Counted from the first letter of the stretch, positions 52,462 to 58,690 are shown. The stretch: 64,000 nucleotides of DNA from Zerene cesonia (GCF_012273895.1 NW_024045141.1:310001-374000), one strand, 5' to 3'. Notes: generated by a model not told the origin, from the letters alone. Numbers and translations are program-made.

Positions 52462-55400
52462 CGTAACAATATAATGATGTTGTTCCGTAACATTTCAGGA
52501 CTCTGACAATTTATGGTGGGATGCGTTCGCGACGGAATTCTTCGAAGACGACGCGACGCTCACGCTGACGTTCTGCTTAGAAGATGGGCCCAAAAGATAC
52601 AGTAAGTTGGATGTTTTTTTTGTTTTGATGATAATCTGAAAAATTGCCTAAAGTTTTGTGCAGTTCCCAGCTACTACGCCTACGCCATACGCCGTAAGCC
52701 TCAGCAATCGAATAGTATATAATAGATTGAATGATCTTTCGATTTTCATGTACCCAAGGACCACCCCACGCCATCTATTGAGATAATTGACAATCATTTC
52801 CATCAATATGGTAGTTCGACAAAATGATCGATTCAAAGGTTCAAAGGCTACGCTATGATCAATTTTTTTCTTCTAAAAATTTCTCACTCATAAAGCATTC
52901 GAATACTAACAAAATAAATATAATAAACTAAATAAATTGTGCAAAATTCCCCGACCAGTCGTAAAGATTATTTCTCCTCCTTCACATCGATCTCCTGACT
53001 GGTAGACTGACAAAATAACTGTTACCTGCTGGCCGGAAATAGCTCAGGATAGAGACAAATCGTATTGTTTATAAGAGACCTTCACCTTCTCTTCAGGTGA
53101 GGTCCATGCGAACAAACAATATCTATATATTTATGTATAAAACTCAAGTGACTGACTGACATAGTGATCTATCAATGCACAGCCCAAACCACTGGACGGA
53201 TCGGGCTGAAATTTGGCATGCAGATAGGTGTTATGACGTAGGCATCCGCTAAGAAAGGATTTTGATTTCTACCCCCAAGGGGATAAAATAGGGGATGAAA
53301 GTTTGTACCACAATACTGTATAATAACCGTGCGGACGAAGTTGCGGGCAACAGCTAGTTTCTATATAAACACTTTTTGTAATAAATGAATAACTTTTTAA
53401 GTAACATCAATAATTTATCTTTTCATTTTCTTCAAACTATGCATGTCCCTTATTTTCTAGCATAATATAATAGGTTTGTTTCTCCGAAGCACTGAGACTC
53501 CGCCAACCGGACTATCTTAACATGGACCTCCTAACGCTCATGTCAACCTCCACAGCGCTAATCGCATCCGTTCTCAATTCCAGCGATAGGCAGGACACTC
53601 ATACCACGCTACTTCCGCAGCATATACGAGGGGGGCGTGTCGGAACTGTATTATACGATGCGGCAACCGAAGGAGTCCTTTCACAACACAAGCATCACAC
53701 TCGACTGCGACCACTGTACGATGGTCACGCACCACGGGAAACCGATGTTCACTAAGGTGGGCATTTTTGTTCGTAGTGTGTTACAGGAAAACGATTTCTA
53801 CCTCCTCTCTCTTTCTTTTGTTGTCCTATCTTCTCTTTCAAGGCCTAACTAAAGTTTGGTCGCTAAAACCAACCATTTTTCTATGTCATGTCATGTCATG
53901 TCGGGGAACTGAGATGGTGGTTCGCCTGATGGTAAGCGACCTCTTCCCATTCCCTTCTTTCCCGAACATTCGCAGAGGTAAAGCATCCGCGAATGCGCTG
54001 CCCGCTTTAAGGGGTAAAGGATAAAGAAAGAGTTGACGAGGGCAATTAAAAATGGACTGGGAAGAACAACACTATGATACGTTTTCTATGTGACTAACCT
54101 ACTACATTACTTACTACATTAAACGGTATCACATCCCCACTTCCAGGTGTGCACCGAGGGCCGGCTGATCCTCGAGTTCACGTTCGACGACCTGATGCGG
54201 ATCAAGTCGTGGCACATGGCGGTGCGCGCGCACCGCGAGCTGATACCGCGGCAGGCGGTGCACCCGCCGGACCACGCGGCGCTCGACCAGCTCGCGAAGA
54301 ACATCACCCGCCAGGGGATCACCAACTCTACGCTCAACTACTTACGGGTGAGTGTGCCGTGGCTGCGGCGTGACGTGACTCGTGAGCTCACCTACGACTA
54401 GATTATGGTGCCCTGGTACTTGAATTCTGAGATTTTTCGGGACGAAGCGAGTCGCGATCTACAGCTAGATTACTTATGGTGACCTGATAGTCGAATTCTA
54501 CTACTTTTGATACATTCATGTGGGGGGTTTTTAATTAGTAAGTATTGATTGCCCAGTGTCATTCACAAAAGTAATGCTCGGAAAGTGTCGCTAAAGAACC
54601 AGCTGGCTATGAACATCACCCGCCAGGCAATCACCAACTCTACGCTCAACTACTTACGGGTGAGTGTGCCGTGGCGGCAGGACTACGCGACTCGTAAGCT
54701 CACCTACGACTTACTTATCGTGCCCTGGTACTCGAACTCTTTCCGTACTCGTACAAAAGTAAGAAAATCTCGCCTAAACAAACACTCACAGACTGACTGA
54801 CTAAGTCTACGAAGTTATAGTTACCGCTTGGAGCATATAGTTTAGAGTACATCAGGGGATCACCAACTCTACGTCAAACTACTTACGGGTGAGTATGCCG
54901 TGGCGGCAAGGAGAAATTTTCAAATAATAGATAAAATTTCATCACGAGGCTGGATTCGAACTCTCGGCCACCAGTGATCCAGCCTCCACAATCAAAATTC
55001 TTCAACTCTTTCGGTTTTTATGTGCCTAATGAACACTCCAATGCTATAAAACAAAAAATTAAACATTAATATGGATAAATTATAAATAGACTACCCGACC
55101 ACGCGTTGCTGTGGCTAAAAACTATCCTATATCTTAAGTTAGACCAAATTACACATAAAATACCAAATTTCATCAAAATCAGTTGAGTTAGTGAAAAGTT
55201 CATTGGGAACATACATCATGACACTGTATTTGTATATATTAAGATAACAAAATATTAACTAAATGAATGCATCATAAAATTCCAGTTGTGCGTGATACTA
55301 GAGCCGATGCAGGAGCTGATGTCGCGGCACAAGGCGTACGCGCTGTCGCCGCGGGACTGCCTCAAGACGACGCTCTTCCAGAAGTGGCAGCGGATGGTCG

Positions 55401-56692
55401 CGCCGCCCGGTACGTCCGGCTCGATGGAGAGAGAGAGAGATGGATAGATAGGAAACTAGAAAACTAGATAGACTTTCTAGACTAAACTAGAGATTCTTTC
55501 AAAATTTCTCTTTAGAAAGCATTTCAATGCTATAAAACTAAAAATTAAACCAGAAAACTAGTTTATTATGACACAAACACAATAAAACAAAGAAAGAAAA
55601 GAAAACACAATCATTATGTGTTATGACCTATACGCAAAAAGAAAGAAAACTCGTTTTTTATGACACGTACACTAAAAGAAAGACAACTCCTTTTTTATGA
55701 CACGTACACTAAAAGAAAGAAAACAGATTTATTATGACACATACAGAAAAAGATAGAAAACGTGTCTATTATAAAATATACCACGTTTATAATGAAACAT
55801 ACTCAAAAAGCAAGAAAATATGTTCATTAAATATAAAAGTTTTTTATTATTATAACACACTAGCTGTGACCCGCGGTCGAAACCGCGTAAGTCCGTATCC
55901 CGTAGGAATATCGGTATAAAAAGTGCCTATGTGTTATTTCAGTTGTCCGGCTATCTACGAAGCAAATTTCATTGCAATCGGCTCAGTAGTTTTTGCGTGA
56001 AAGAGTAACAGACGCACACATACATATGCATCCATCCTCACAAACTTTCGCATTTATAGTATTATTATTCGCCAATAGATGTCAGGAAGAATCATAATAA
56101 ATTGGGACTACTCAAACGCCTCCTATTTGTTAAGAAAGTAAGTTTAAGTCGATAAAACAAGAATATGACATTTTCTAAAAAAGATTCCTAGCTAGCTCGA
56201 TTTATCGCCCCCGAAACCCCCTATATACTAATATGATAAAAGCGTGTTTTTTAGTTTTTTTAAACTATTATAATATATTATTTCTTTCACATTGCAAACG
56301 AGTAAATACTTGTTTTCTTGTGTTTGATTTCACGCGAGTATTATATTTTAATTACATTTAAAAATTAAAGACTAACGAATTACGGGTTAATATTATAATG
56401 AATTAATCGCGTTTAATATCTATACAGGGTTTTTTAATTTCTAAACAGTTGTTTAATTGTACAATTCATGTCCCTAATAAATGCCTGCTTCACTACATAG
56501 TATAATGAAAATTCGCTTCCCGCGTCTGTCTGTATGTACGTATGCTTCTTTATCTTTAAAACTAGAAAACGGATTTTTATAGGTTTTTCTTTACACAGTG
56601 TGTGTGTTTTAACGTGTTTTCTTTATTTTTACCTGTGTAATAATAAATGTGTTGTGTATATTTTTATGTATCTTATACCTTTAAACGAGCAA

Positions 56693-56787
<95 letters not shown>

Positions 56788-58595
56788 GGAATCTCGGAAT
56801 CGGCTCCAACGATTTTCATGAAATTTAGTATATAGAGGGTCGTATCGTATTCGGGGGCGATAAATCGATCTAGCTAGGAATTTTTTTTAGAAAATGTCAT
56901 ATTCGTGTTTTTTTTTTCCTGACATGTAGCTATTGGTGAATAATAATACTATTTTGCTTCGTAGATAGCTGGACAACTGAAATAACACATAGGCACTTTT
57001 TATACCGATATTCCTACGGGATACGGACTTACGCGGTTTCAACCGCGGGTCACAGCTAATACTATTTTATTCATTCTTTTGACGATTTACTGAAGTTTCA
57101 CTTCTATCATGCGTGAATCGCACACACACCTTTTTTTTCTATTTCTAATGAAACTTATTTAATGATAATATTACTTGTGAAAAAGCATTATGAATTTTAA
57201 ATAATGGATATGAAATAAAAATATTAATGACTAGCTGCGCCCCGCGGTTTCACCCGCGTAATTCCGTATCCCGTAGGAATATCGGGATAAAAAGTTGCCT
57301 ATATGTTATTCCAGTTATCCAGCTGTCTACGTACCAAATTTCATTGCAATTGGTTCAGTAGTTTTTATGTGAAAGAGTAACAAACATCCATACATCCATA
57401 CAAACTTTCGCATTTATAATATTAATAGGATATAATGGACGCAGGACAGGGATTGTCTAGTGCGGGATCTAATAAATTAATGCCATATTTTAAAATTTAC
57501 ACTTTAAGAACCTAAAATCCTACTTCCTACTAATATTATAAATGCGAAAGTTTGTAAAGATGTGTGTGTATTTGTTACTCTTTCACGCAAAATCTACTGA
57601 ACCGCTCGGAATGAAATTTGGTACGTAGACAGCTGGACAACTGGAATAACATATAGGCAACTTTTTATCCCGATATTCCTACGGGATATGGATTTACGCG
57701 GGTGAAACCGCGACGCAGCTAGTAATTCTGTAAAATTGGCCATCCTATATCTTTAAGCATCTATAAATTTATTTTCTTATGTTTTAAAGTTTTTGCTATA
57801 CATTTTATTATTTATATATTTTATTTCCATACAATTGCAGAGTCGCAACGGCCGGCGAGCAAGCGGCGCAAGCGCAAGGGCAGCGCGGGCGCGAACGCAG
57901 CGCCGCCCGCGCCGGCCAAGAAGCGATCACCCGGACCTAACTTCAGTCTAGCCTCACAGGTGACCTAACTGTGGACCTAGACCTAGACTTAAAAAAAAAT
58001 CATATTCGCTTTTCACTAGATGTAATTTCAGTCCAGTTTGGAATATGCACTAACTGTATGCCTAAATGATAAAATACGTATTTTACAGTCGCATTTCACA
58101 GTGCTATCAACTTGTGTTTAAGTCTAGCCTCACCAGTGACCCAACTGGAACTTATATCTAAATATATATTTAATGCAAACACTTGGTGTTAACTTTAGTG
58201 ACCTAAGTGTCTAGACTTAGACGTAAACAAGTACTTGGTTCATGTTCCCTCTTAAAAGTGTGATCACATGTTGCTAACTTCATTCTAGTCTCACACATGA
58301 CCCAATATAGGCATATATGATGATGATAGTATGATAATAGATGATTTCATACCACTCTACCGAGAATTTTAATGTATTCTGGAACGCTTCGTGATCAGCA
58401 TTGAAAGTTATTCTATTTTTTATCCCCCAGGATGTAATGGTAGTCGGCGAGCCGTCACTAATGGGGGGCGAGTTCGGCGATGAGGACGAACGGCTGATAA
58501 CAAGACTCGAGAACACACAATACGAAGGGGACGGGGTTGAGTGGAGCAACCCGCCCCCCGCCTCCCCCGCCAAGACACCCCCCGGCAACCACTGA
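16131..58595 (+). CDS. Chip: Chip / LIM domain-binding protein 1 (LDB1), isoform A
   Basis: Exons: 16131-16516, 50771-50846, 52499-52601, 53584-53756, 54147-54347, 55286-55409, 57841-57959, 58431-58595. All have GT-AG borders and consistent phases, giving about 448 residues. Known role: a nuclear adaptor with no enzymatic activity. It self-associates through its N-terminal half and binds LIM-homeodomain and LMO proteins through a C-terminal LIM-interaction domain (LID), linking enhancers to promoters. Seen here: a Pro/Gly-rich N-terminus; the dimerisation region with DNLWWDAFATEFFEDD, TLIPRYFRSIYEGG, CTMVTHHGKPMFTKV and NITRQGITNSTLNYLR; a basic nuclear localisation signal SKRRKRK in exon 7; and the LID, DVMVVGEPSLMGGEFG to RLITRLENTQ, in the last exon. 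These nearly match animal LDB1. The C-terminal tail after the LID is short and proline-rich. AATAAA signals lie at 58623-58632 and 58669-58674. Confidence 0.95.
17184..17420 (+). mobile_element. LINE-type 3' tail, with extra insertion
   Basis: GGTTGCCTGGCAGAGATCAC, GATAAGGCCGCC, then an unrelated stretch and TTAAATAAATAAATAA. Confidence 0.6.
17621..17829 (+). mobile_element. Helitron-like element, family D
   Basis: Full length. The 3' hairpin stem is broken by an insertion (GCGTAGGTCCAGGTGAAACC). Confidence 0.73.
18046..18258 (+). repeat. Interspersed repeat family C
   Basis: Opposite sense to the first copy: ATGGTAAGCGCTACCACCGC then the purine-rich GGAAGGG... end and CTCCGGCT. Confidence 0.78.
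18399..18600 (-). mobile_element. Helitron-like element, family D
   Basis: Reverse orientation, intact body. It is flanked on both sides by a near-identical AATTGTTAATTTTATTAAAA sequence (18367 and 18611). Confidence 0.75.
18714..18832. repeat. Two tandem copies of a 57-base unit
   Basis: AATAATTTTTAATATAAGCT...ATTGTTGTG occurs twice in a row with a few substitutions. A third copy of its start lies at 19138. Confidence 0.8.
18855..19311. repeat. Inverted repeat with arms of about 115 bases, running into the gap
   Basis: 18855-18970 and 19196-19311 are reverse complements (CCATATTTTTCGTGTATTGA against its complement at the gap edge). Between them lie a CATA-rich stretch and related sequence. 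The CATA-rich end reappears at 20312-20395, so the element continues through the gap. Confidence 0.85.
19312..20311. other. Assembly gap (1000 N)
   Basis: A run of exactly 1000 N inside Chip intron 1. The left side is the second arm of an inverted repeat. Confidence 1.
21413..21580 (-). mobile_element. SINE family B, 5' truncated
   Basis: CATCATCACC tail, GTTCCCACTGCTGGGACACA, CGATGTTTTCCTTCACCG. The tRNA-like head is absent. Confidence 0.83.
21935..22139 (-). mobile_element. Helitron-like element, family D
   Basis: Reverse orientation, intact CTAG end. Confidence 0.75.
22560..22775 (-). repeat. Interspersed repeat family C
   Basis: Close to the copy at the left window edge, with the same paired TAAGGTC...GACCTTA centre. 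Confidence 0.78.
23180..23382 (-). mobile_element. Helitron-like element, family D
   Basis: Reverse orientation. Central GTCCAGCTGTC block replaced by a short ACCAAATT duplication. Confidence 0.74.
24040..27300. other. Repeat-poor island in Chip intron 1
   Basis: Only one clear transposon (25588-25765). GC-rich patches lie at 24180-24420 and 26690-26940. A TATAAAA at about 24359 follows a GC/GT-rich stretch, and a GAG|GTGAGA donor-like site lies at about 24432. Possible enhancer or alternative promoter; no coding signal. Confidence 0.4.
25588..25765 (+). repeat. Interspersed repeat family C
   Basis: GTTCGCCTGATGGTAAACGA, CACCACCGCCCATGAACA and the GCCTCCGGCTCCC end. Confidence 0.78.
28400..28535 (-). 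mobile_element. LINE-type 3' tail
   Basis: TCAAATCAAATCAAATCA tail, then GGCGGTCTCATCGCTAAAGT and ATCTCTTCCAGACAACC. Confidence 0.62.
28538..28704 (-). mobile_element. SINE family B, 5' truncated
   Basis: Same tail and body as the 21.4-kb copy. It directly adjoins a LINE-type tail at 28400-28535. Confidence 0.83.
30719..31124. mobile_element. MITE with terminal inverted repeats, about 400 bases
   Basis: GCGTCCATAAATTACGTGAG at the left and its near-complement CTCACGTAATTTATGGACGC at the right. The inner sequence also pairs partly. It is inserted in another repeat (30600-30710), and the flank resumes after 31130. Confidence 0.8.
31612..31915 (+). mobile_element. SINE family B interrupted by a different short element
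   Basis: The SINE body stops at GGTGGATTATGG (about 31679) and resumes at GCTGGATTATGGCCTGAGCC (about 31845). The intervening 160 bases belong to repeat family H. Confidence 0.8.
31681..31843 (-). repeat. Short A-tailed repeat, family H, nested in SINE B
   Basis: Related copies at about 41405-41565, 48735-48835 and 61920-61958 share the TGGGGAAATCTTGCATAGAT, CCCACGGC and TCGGATT-type blocks and an A/T homopolymer at one end. Confidence 0.7.
32100..32300 (-). mobile_element. Helitron-like element, family D, inserted in a LINE tail
   Basis: Reverse orientation. The LINE-type 3' tail around it begins at 32010 and resumes after the element with AAATAATTTAAATAAAG. Confidence 0.74.
32426..32461. 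promoter_or_regulatory. Pair of perfect CRE palindromes
   Basis: TGACGTCA at 32426-32433 and 32454-32461, with a CTACGTCA half-match just after. This octamer is the consensus site of CREB/ATF bZIP factors. Function here is not shown. Confidence 0.4.
32857..32951 (+). mobile_element. SINE family A, tail half only
   Basis: CAGAAGGCTGATCACCTACT through GGGGACACGGGACTTCAC in the plus sense. The tRNA-like head is missing from its expected upstream position. Confidence 0.8.
33067..33142 (-). mobile_element. SINE family A, tRNA-like head only, inverted
   Basis: Head half (GGGAATCGAACCCAGG ... TGTACCAAGGAGGC) in the opposite sense to the tail half at 32857-32951. Confidence 0.8.
33675..33775 (-). 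repeat. Interspersed repeat family C, partial
   Basis: GGGCGGTGGTGATCGCTTAC through GTTGCCCGCTATGACAT only. Confidence 0.75.
33788..33965 (-). mobile_element. CTAG-ended short element, family G
   Basis: CTAGCTGCACCCGGCAAACG then TTGGCCGATTCTCATAGATA and TGTGACACGAGAATTTTATA. Related copies: 10075-10235, 10744-10925, 31168-31345 and, inverted, 46843-47015. Confidence 0.7.
34385..34690. repeat. Two tandem copies with a 168-base period
   Basis: GCGGAAACGGATGGACTGAT occurs at 34453 and 34621 with matching flanks (TGGGTTAA...TTCGATT before, TTTTATGGT...GGATAA after). Confidence 0.82.
34755..34905 (-). mobile_element. LINE-type 3' tail
   Basis: AAGGCGGCCTTATCACTTAC and GTGATCTCTTCCAGGCAACC in reverse sense. 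Confidence 0.62.
34977..35180 (-). mobile_element. Helitron-like element, family D
   Basis: Reverse orientation, intact CTAG end. Confidence 0.75.
35200..36400. other. AT-rich stretch without recognisable features
   Basis: No ORF and no gene homology. A weak copy of a CTAG-related repeat (about 35905-36090) is all I see. Confidence 0.5.
37530..39660. other. Repeat-poor island in Chip intron 1
   Basis: Little transposon sequence. A CpG-richer patch at 37560-37740 and another at 39030-39140 with a perfect TGACGTCA (39049-39056). Candidate regulatory sequence; no coding signal. Confidence 0.4.
39855..40048 (-). mobile_element. Helitron-like element, family D
   Basis: Reverse orientation with degraded CTAA end. 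Followed directly by a SINE A fragment. Confidence 0.73.
40056..40156 (-). mobile_element. SINE family A, partial, fused to a Helitron-like copy
   Basis: Only AAGACCGAGACTTTT through the tRNA-like head is present. It abuts the end of the element at 39855-40048. Confidence 0.82.
40300..40498 (-). mobile_element. SINE family B with long ATC tail
   Basis: A (CAT)n run at 40300-40338 forms the tail. The body ends at CGATGTTTTCCTTCACCG; the head is absent. Confidence 0.83.
40919..41396 (+). mobile_element. Family D element with a LINE fragment inside and an inverted second end
   Basis: The D copy runs to ACCGATTGCAA (about 41051) and resumes at TGAAATTTGGTACGTAG (41272). It then switches at 41360 to an inverted D 5' end (ACAAACTTTCGCATTTATAA) instead of the CTAG end. 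Confidence 0.78.
41052..41271 (+). mobile_element. 5'-truncated non-LTR retrotransposon 3' end (LINE)
   Basis: One frame encodes TTTLWNDLPSSVFPKDFDKE and KKGAYIFLKGRQ, ending at TGA 41230-41232. This resembles the C-terminus of lepidopteran LINE reverse transcriptases, followed by a short AT-rich tail. Inserted in a family D element; not a host gene. Confidence 0.7.
41757..41838 (-). mobile_element. tRNA-like head of another SINE (Ser/Leu-like)
   Basis: In minus sense, GGCCGAGAGGCTAGGAGC is an A-box arm with a long D-loop region and GGGTTCGAATCCCATGAG is a B box. No intact cloverleaf with acceptor stem is seen. Related fragments at 4330-4350, 29850-29920, 50972-51005, 54940-54980 and 61225-61250. 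Confidence 0.6.
41844..42050 (-). mobile_element. tRNA-derived SINE, family A
   Basis: Full-length copy, with the tRNA-like head at the right end (GGGAATTGAACCCAGG ... GTACCAAGGAGGCGG). Confidence 0.88.
42175..42375 (+). mobile_element. CTAG-ended short element, family F
   Basis: AAAGTTTGTTTGTTCGGATG start, GGTGATAGGATACTTCTTAT centre, GCGGAGCTGTGACGAGCGC then CTAG end. Related copies: 9205-9400, 13295-13500, 17830-18000, 23830-24030, 39665-39850. Confidence 0.68.
42656..42914 (+). mobile_element. SINE family B, near-complete with tRNA-like head
   Basis: GTGGCTCAGGGGTGAGAACC (A box region), GGGGTTCGAGACCGG (B box), and the body to GATTATGGCCTGAACC. Its tail is cut by the Helitron-like element that follows. 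Confidence 0.86.
42915..43110 (-). mobile_element. Helitron-like element, family D
   Basis: Reverse orientation. It cuts off the tail of SINE B. Confidence 0.74.
43727..43800. repeat. Near-perfect hairpin, 30-bp stem and 12-base loop
   Basis: The left arm starts TGGAGTAACTGGTACTTGGT and the right arm is its reverse complement, with one T-T mismatch at position 21. The loop is TATAAGCTATAA. Confidence 0.9.
43826..43874. repeat. Short inverted repeat with A/T-rich centre
   Basis: CAGTTTGACGT at left faces ACGTCAAACCG at right, with a T-run and an A-run pairing between them. It lies 26 bases after the previous hairpin. Confidence 0.7.
45700..46517 (+). promoter_or_regulatory. Chip: Probable long 5' UTR of Chip isoform B
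   Basis: The segment is free of transposons, runs without a convincing splice site into exon 1b, and has several short upstream ATG frames, including Met-Ala-Arg-stop at 46493-46504. A start site near 45.8 kb is possible but not defined. Confidence 0.4.
45979..46492 (+). repeat. Degenerate tandem repeat in the presumed 5' leader of Chip exon 1b
   Basis: The anchor TACCAGGCGCCCATAACGC recurs with its trailing block (AGATTTCACCAACGGATAGA) at 46249, 46313, 46385 and 46452, spaced 64, 72 and 67 bases apart. Weaker copies start at 45979 and 46124. The last copy runs directly into the coding start region. The opposite strand is open through 46238-46507, which I take to be a by-product of the repeat. 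Confidence 0.8.
46518..46672 (+). CDS. Chip: Chip alternative first coding exon 1b
   Basis: 51 codons starting MPVALGSLGGEGEYREYHHL, with a six-proline run encoded by CCG repeats at about 46620-46640, ending MPDPYF plus AG at a GTATTA donor (46673). Phase 2, the same as exon 1a. An ATG at 46493 in another frame gives only Met-Ala-Arg-stop. Confidence 0.82.
46518..58595 (+). CDS. Chip: Chip / LDB1, isoform B from the downstream first exon
   Basis: The same shared exons as isoform A, but starting from exon 1b (46518-46672). The predicted protein is 371 residues, close to the short vertebrate LDB1 form (about 375). Exon 1b ends in phase 2 with AG, as exon 1a does, so exon 2 completes an Arg codon in either case. 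The first in-frame ATG after the in-frame stop at 46395 is 46518. Because exon 1b is only 4.1 kb from exon 2 and has a long repeat-poor leader upstream, it is likely to have its own promoter. No transcript evidence is available here. Confidence 0.85.
47855..48102 (+). mobile_element. Helitron-like element, family D
   Basis: Full length, with expanded CCTACT repeats at the 5' end. Confidence 0.75.
48174..48238. repeat. TA microsatellite
   Basis: About 32 uninterrupted TA units. Confidence 0.95.
48468..48683 (-). mobile_element. tRNA-derived SINE, family A, with internal TA expansion
   Basis: A TA dinucleotide run has expanded in the linker (about 48584-48602), and the A box is shortened by loss of the GTACCAAG segment. 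Confidence 0.85.
49677..49882 (-). mobile_element. Helitron-like element, family D
   Basis: Reverse orientation, intact CTAG end. Confidence 0.75.
50456..50662 (+). mobile_element. tRNA-derived SINE, family A (plus sense)
   Basis: The head reads CCTTGGTACAGTGGATAACG (A box) and GGATTCAATTCCCGGTGGGG (B box), then the A-run, body and GGGACTTCAC end. It lies 100 bases before Chip exon 2. Confidence 0.88.
50771..50846 (+). CDS. Chip: Chip exon 2 (first shared exon)
   Basis: Acceptor TTCATTTCAG. The exon encodes RRHAPYFGQPDYRVYELNKR and then LQQRTE, matching the start of the conserved LDB1 core. Donor GTACAT, phase 0. Confidence 0.95.
51515..51650 (-). mobile_element. LINE-type 3' tail
   Basis: TTTATTTATTTATAATGCTT then GAGGCGGCCTTATTG and CAATCTCTGCCAGGCAACC. 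Confidence 0.62.
52171..52365 (+). mobile_element. Helitron-like element, family D, internally deleted
   Basis: Lacks the CTTTCACGCAAAAACTACTG segment of other copies. Ends CCCAG then CTAG. Confidence 0.72.
52380..52462. repeat. GAT/ATG microsatellite next to Chip exon 3
   Basis: Interrupted (GAT)n ending about 36 bases before the exon 3 acceptor. Confidence 0.9.
52499..52601 (+). CDS. Chip: Chip exon 3 (dimerisation core)
   Basis: The exon encodes DSDNLWWDAFATEFFEDDAT followed by LTLTFCLEDGPKRY, nearly identical to LDB1 proteins. A GAT/ATG microsatellite ends about 40 bases before the acceptor. Donor GTAAGT, phase 1. Confidence 0.96.
53584..53756 (+). CDS. Chip: Chip exon 4
   Basis: The acceptor AATTCCAG completes the split Thr. 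The exon reads TIGRTLIPRYFRSIYEGGVS, then ELYYTMRQPKESFHN and DCDHCTMVTHHGKPMF, ending TK at a GTGGGC donor. The conserved Cys pair of this region is present. Confidence 0.95.
53895..54065 (+). repeat. Interspersed repeat family C in Chip intron 4
   Basis: GTGGTTCGCCTGATGGTAAG through AAAATGGACTGGGAAG. It sits just upstream of Chip exon 5. Confidence 0.75.
54147..54347 (+). CDS. Chip: Chip exon 5
   Basis: 67 codons: VCTEGRLILEFTFDDLMRIK through IPRQAVHPPDHAALDQLA to NITRQGITNSTLNYLR. The donor is GTGAGT. The last 60 or so bases plus the donor are repeated twice in the next intron. Confidence 0.95.
54597..54740 (+). pseudogene. Duplicate 1 of Chip exon 5 3' end with its splice donor (intronic)
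   Basis: Aligned with 54286-54427. The exon part still reads QLAMNITRQAITNSTLNYLR in frame (two changes) and ends at an intact TTACGG|GTGAGT donor. The following intronic bases are also copied, up to CCCTGGTACT. Confidence 0.88.
54850..54912 (+). pseudogene. Duplicate 2 of Chip exon 5 3' end with donor (shorter)
   Basis: Begins CAGGGGATCACCAACTCTAC and ends with TTACGG|GTGAGT followed by ATGCCGTGGCGGCA. The exon half is closer to exon 5, while the intron half is closer to duplicate 1. Confidence 0.85.
55286..55409 (+). CDS. Chip: Chip exon 6
   Basis: The exon encodes LCVILEPMQELMSRHKAYAL then SPRDCLKTTLFQKWQRMVAP, almost invariant in LDB1. It ends in phase 1 with GG|TACG ambiguity; GTACGT at 55410 is the frame-consistent donor. 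Confidence 0.95.
55551..55835. repeat. Minisatellite in Chip intron 6
   Basis: About six diverged copies of a 35-45 base unit around TTTTTTATGACACGTACACT and AAAAGAAAGAAAAC. Confidence 0.8.
55862..57056. repeat. Large imperfect inverted repeat with family D ends
   Basis: The left arm (55862-56215) starts as a reverse family D copy and continues to a TTCCTAGCTAG...TTTATCGCCCCCGAA block. The right arm (about 56845-57056) is the reverse complement of both parts, but lacks the middle of the D copy. A TA microsatellite and a MITE fragment lie in the centre. Confidence 0.75.
56697..56784. repeat. TA microsatellite
   Basis: More than 40 TA units, at the centre of the inverted repeat at 55862-57056. 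Confidence 0.95.
57231..57431 (-). mobile_element. Helitron-like element, family D
   Basis: Reverse orientation, intact CTAG. It lies 87 bases before a plus-sense copy. Confidence 0.75.
57518..57722 (+). mobile_element. Helitron-like element, family D
   Basis: Full length, lying 118 bases before Chip exon 7. Confidence 0.75.
57841..57959 (+). CDS. Chip: Chip exon 7 (nuclear localisation signal)
   Basis: The exon encodes ESQRPASKRRKRKGSAGANA and ends PGPNFSLASQ. The basic cluster SKRRKRK matches the LDB1 nuclear localisation signal. Donor GTGACC, phase 0. Confidence 0.93.
57960..58310 (+). repeat. Degenerate copies of the exon 7/intron 7 junction
   Basis: The junction motif (AACTTCAGTCTAGCCTCACAG then GTGACC; here split at the donor) recurs in weaker form at about 58022-58060, 58107-58150, 58187-58235 and 58275-58310, for example AAGTCTAGCCTCACCAGTGA and TTCATTCTAGTCTCACACAT. 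This makes most of intron 7 a run of decayed copies. Confidence 0.65.
58431..58595 (+). CDS. Chip: Chip terminal exon (LIM-interaction domain) and stop
   Basis: Acceptor TATCCCCCAG. The exon holds DVMVVGEPSLMGGEFG and EDERLITRLENTQ, the LIM-interaction domain, then an acidic and proline-rich tail ending PPGNH and TGA (58593-58595). The tail is shorter than in vertebrate LDB1. Confidence 0.95.
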   Translation, partial: DVMVVGEPSLMGGEFGDEDERLITRLENTQYEGDGVEWSNPPPASPAKTPPGNH

Positions 58596-58690
58596 CACCC
58601 AGCCCTCGGATATGTCGATATAAATAAATAAATATAGGCCTTTACGGATAGTGATGTGTTTTATTGCGAATAAAGTTGACTCCTTGGTTT
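58596..58690 (+). terminator. Chip: Chip 3' UTR with polyadenylation signals
   Basis: After TGA come overlapping AATAAA hexamers at 58623-58632 and another at 58669-58674. The transcript probably ends within tens of bases after one of them. Confidence 0.6.

Noticed and set aside
53522..53755. 77-codon frame starting MDLLTLMS
   Set aside because: Out-of-frame shadow of Chip exon 4.
56647..56835. 62-codon frame rich in Tyr-Ile
   Set aside because: Translation of the TA microsatellite.
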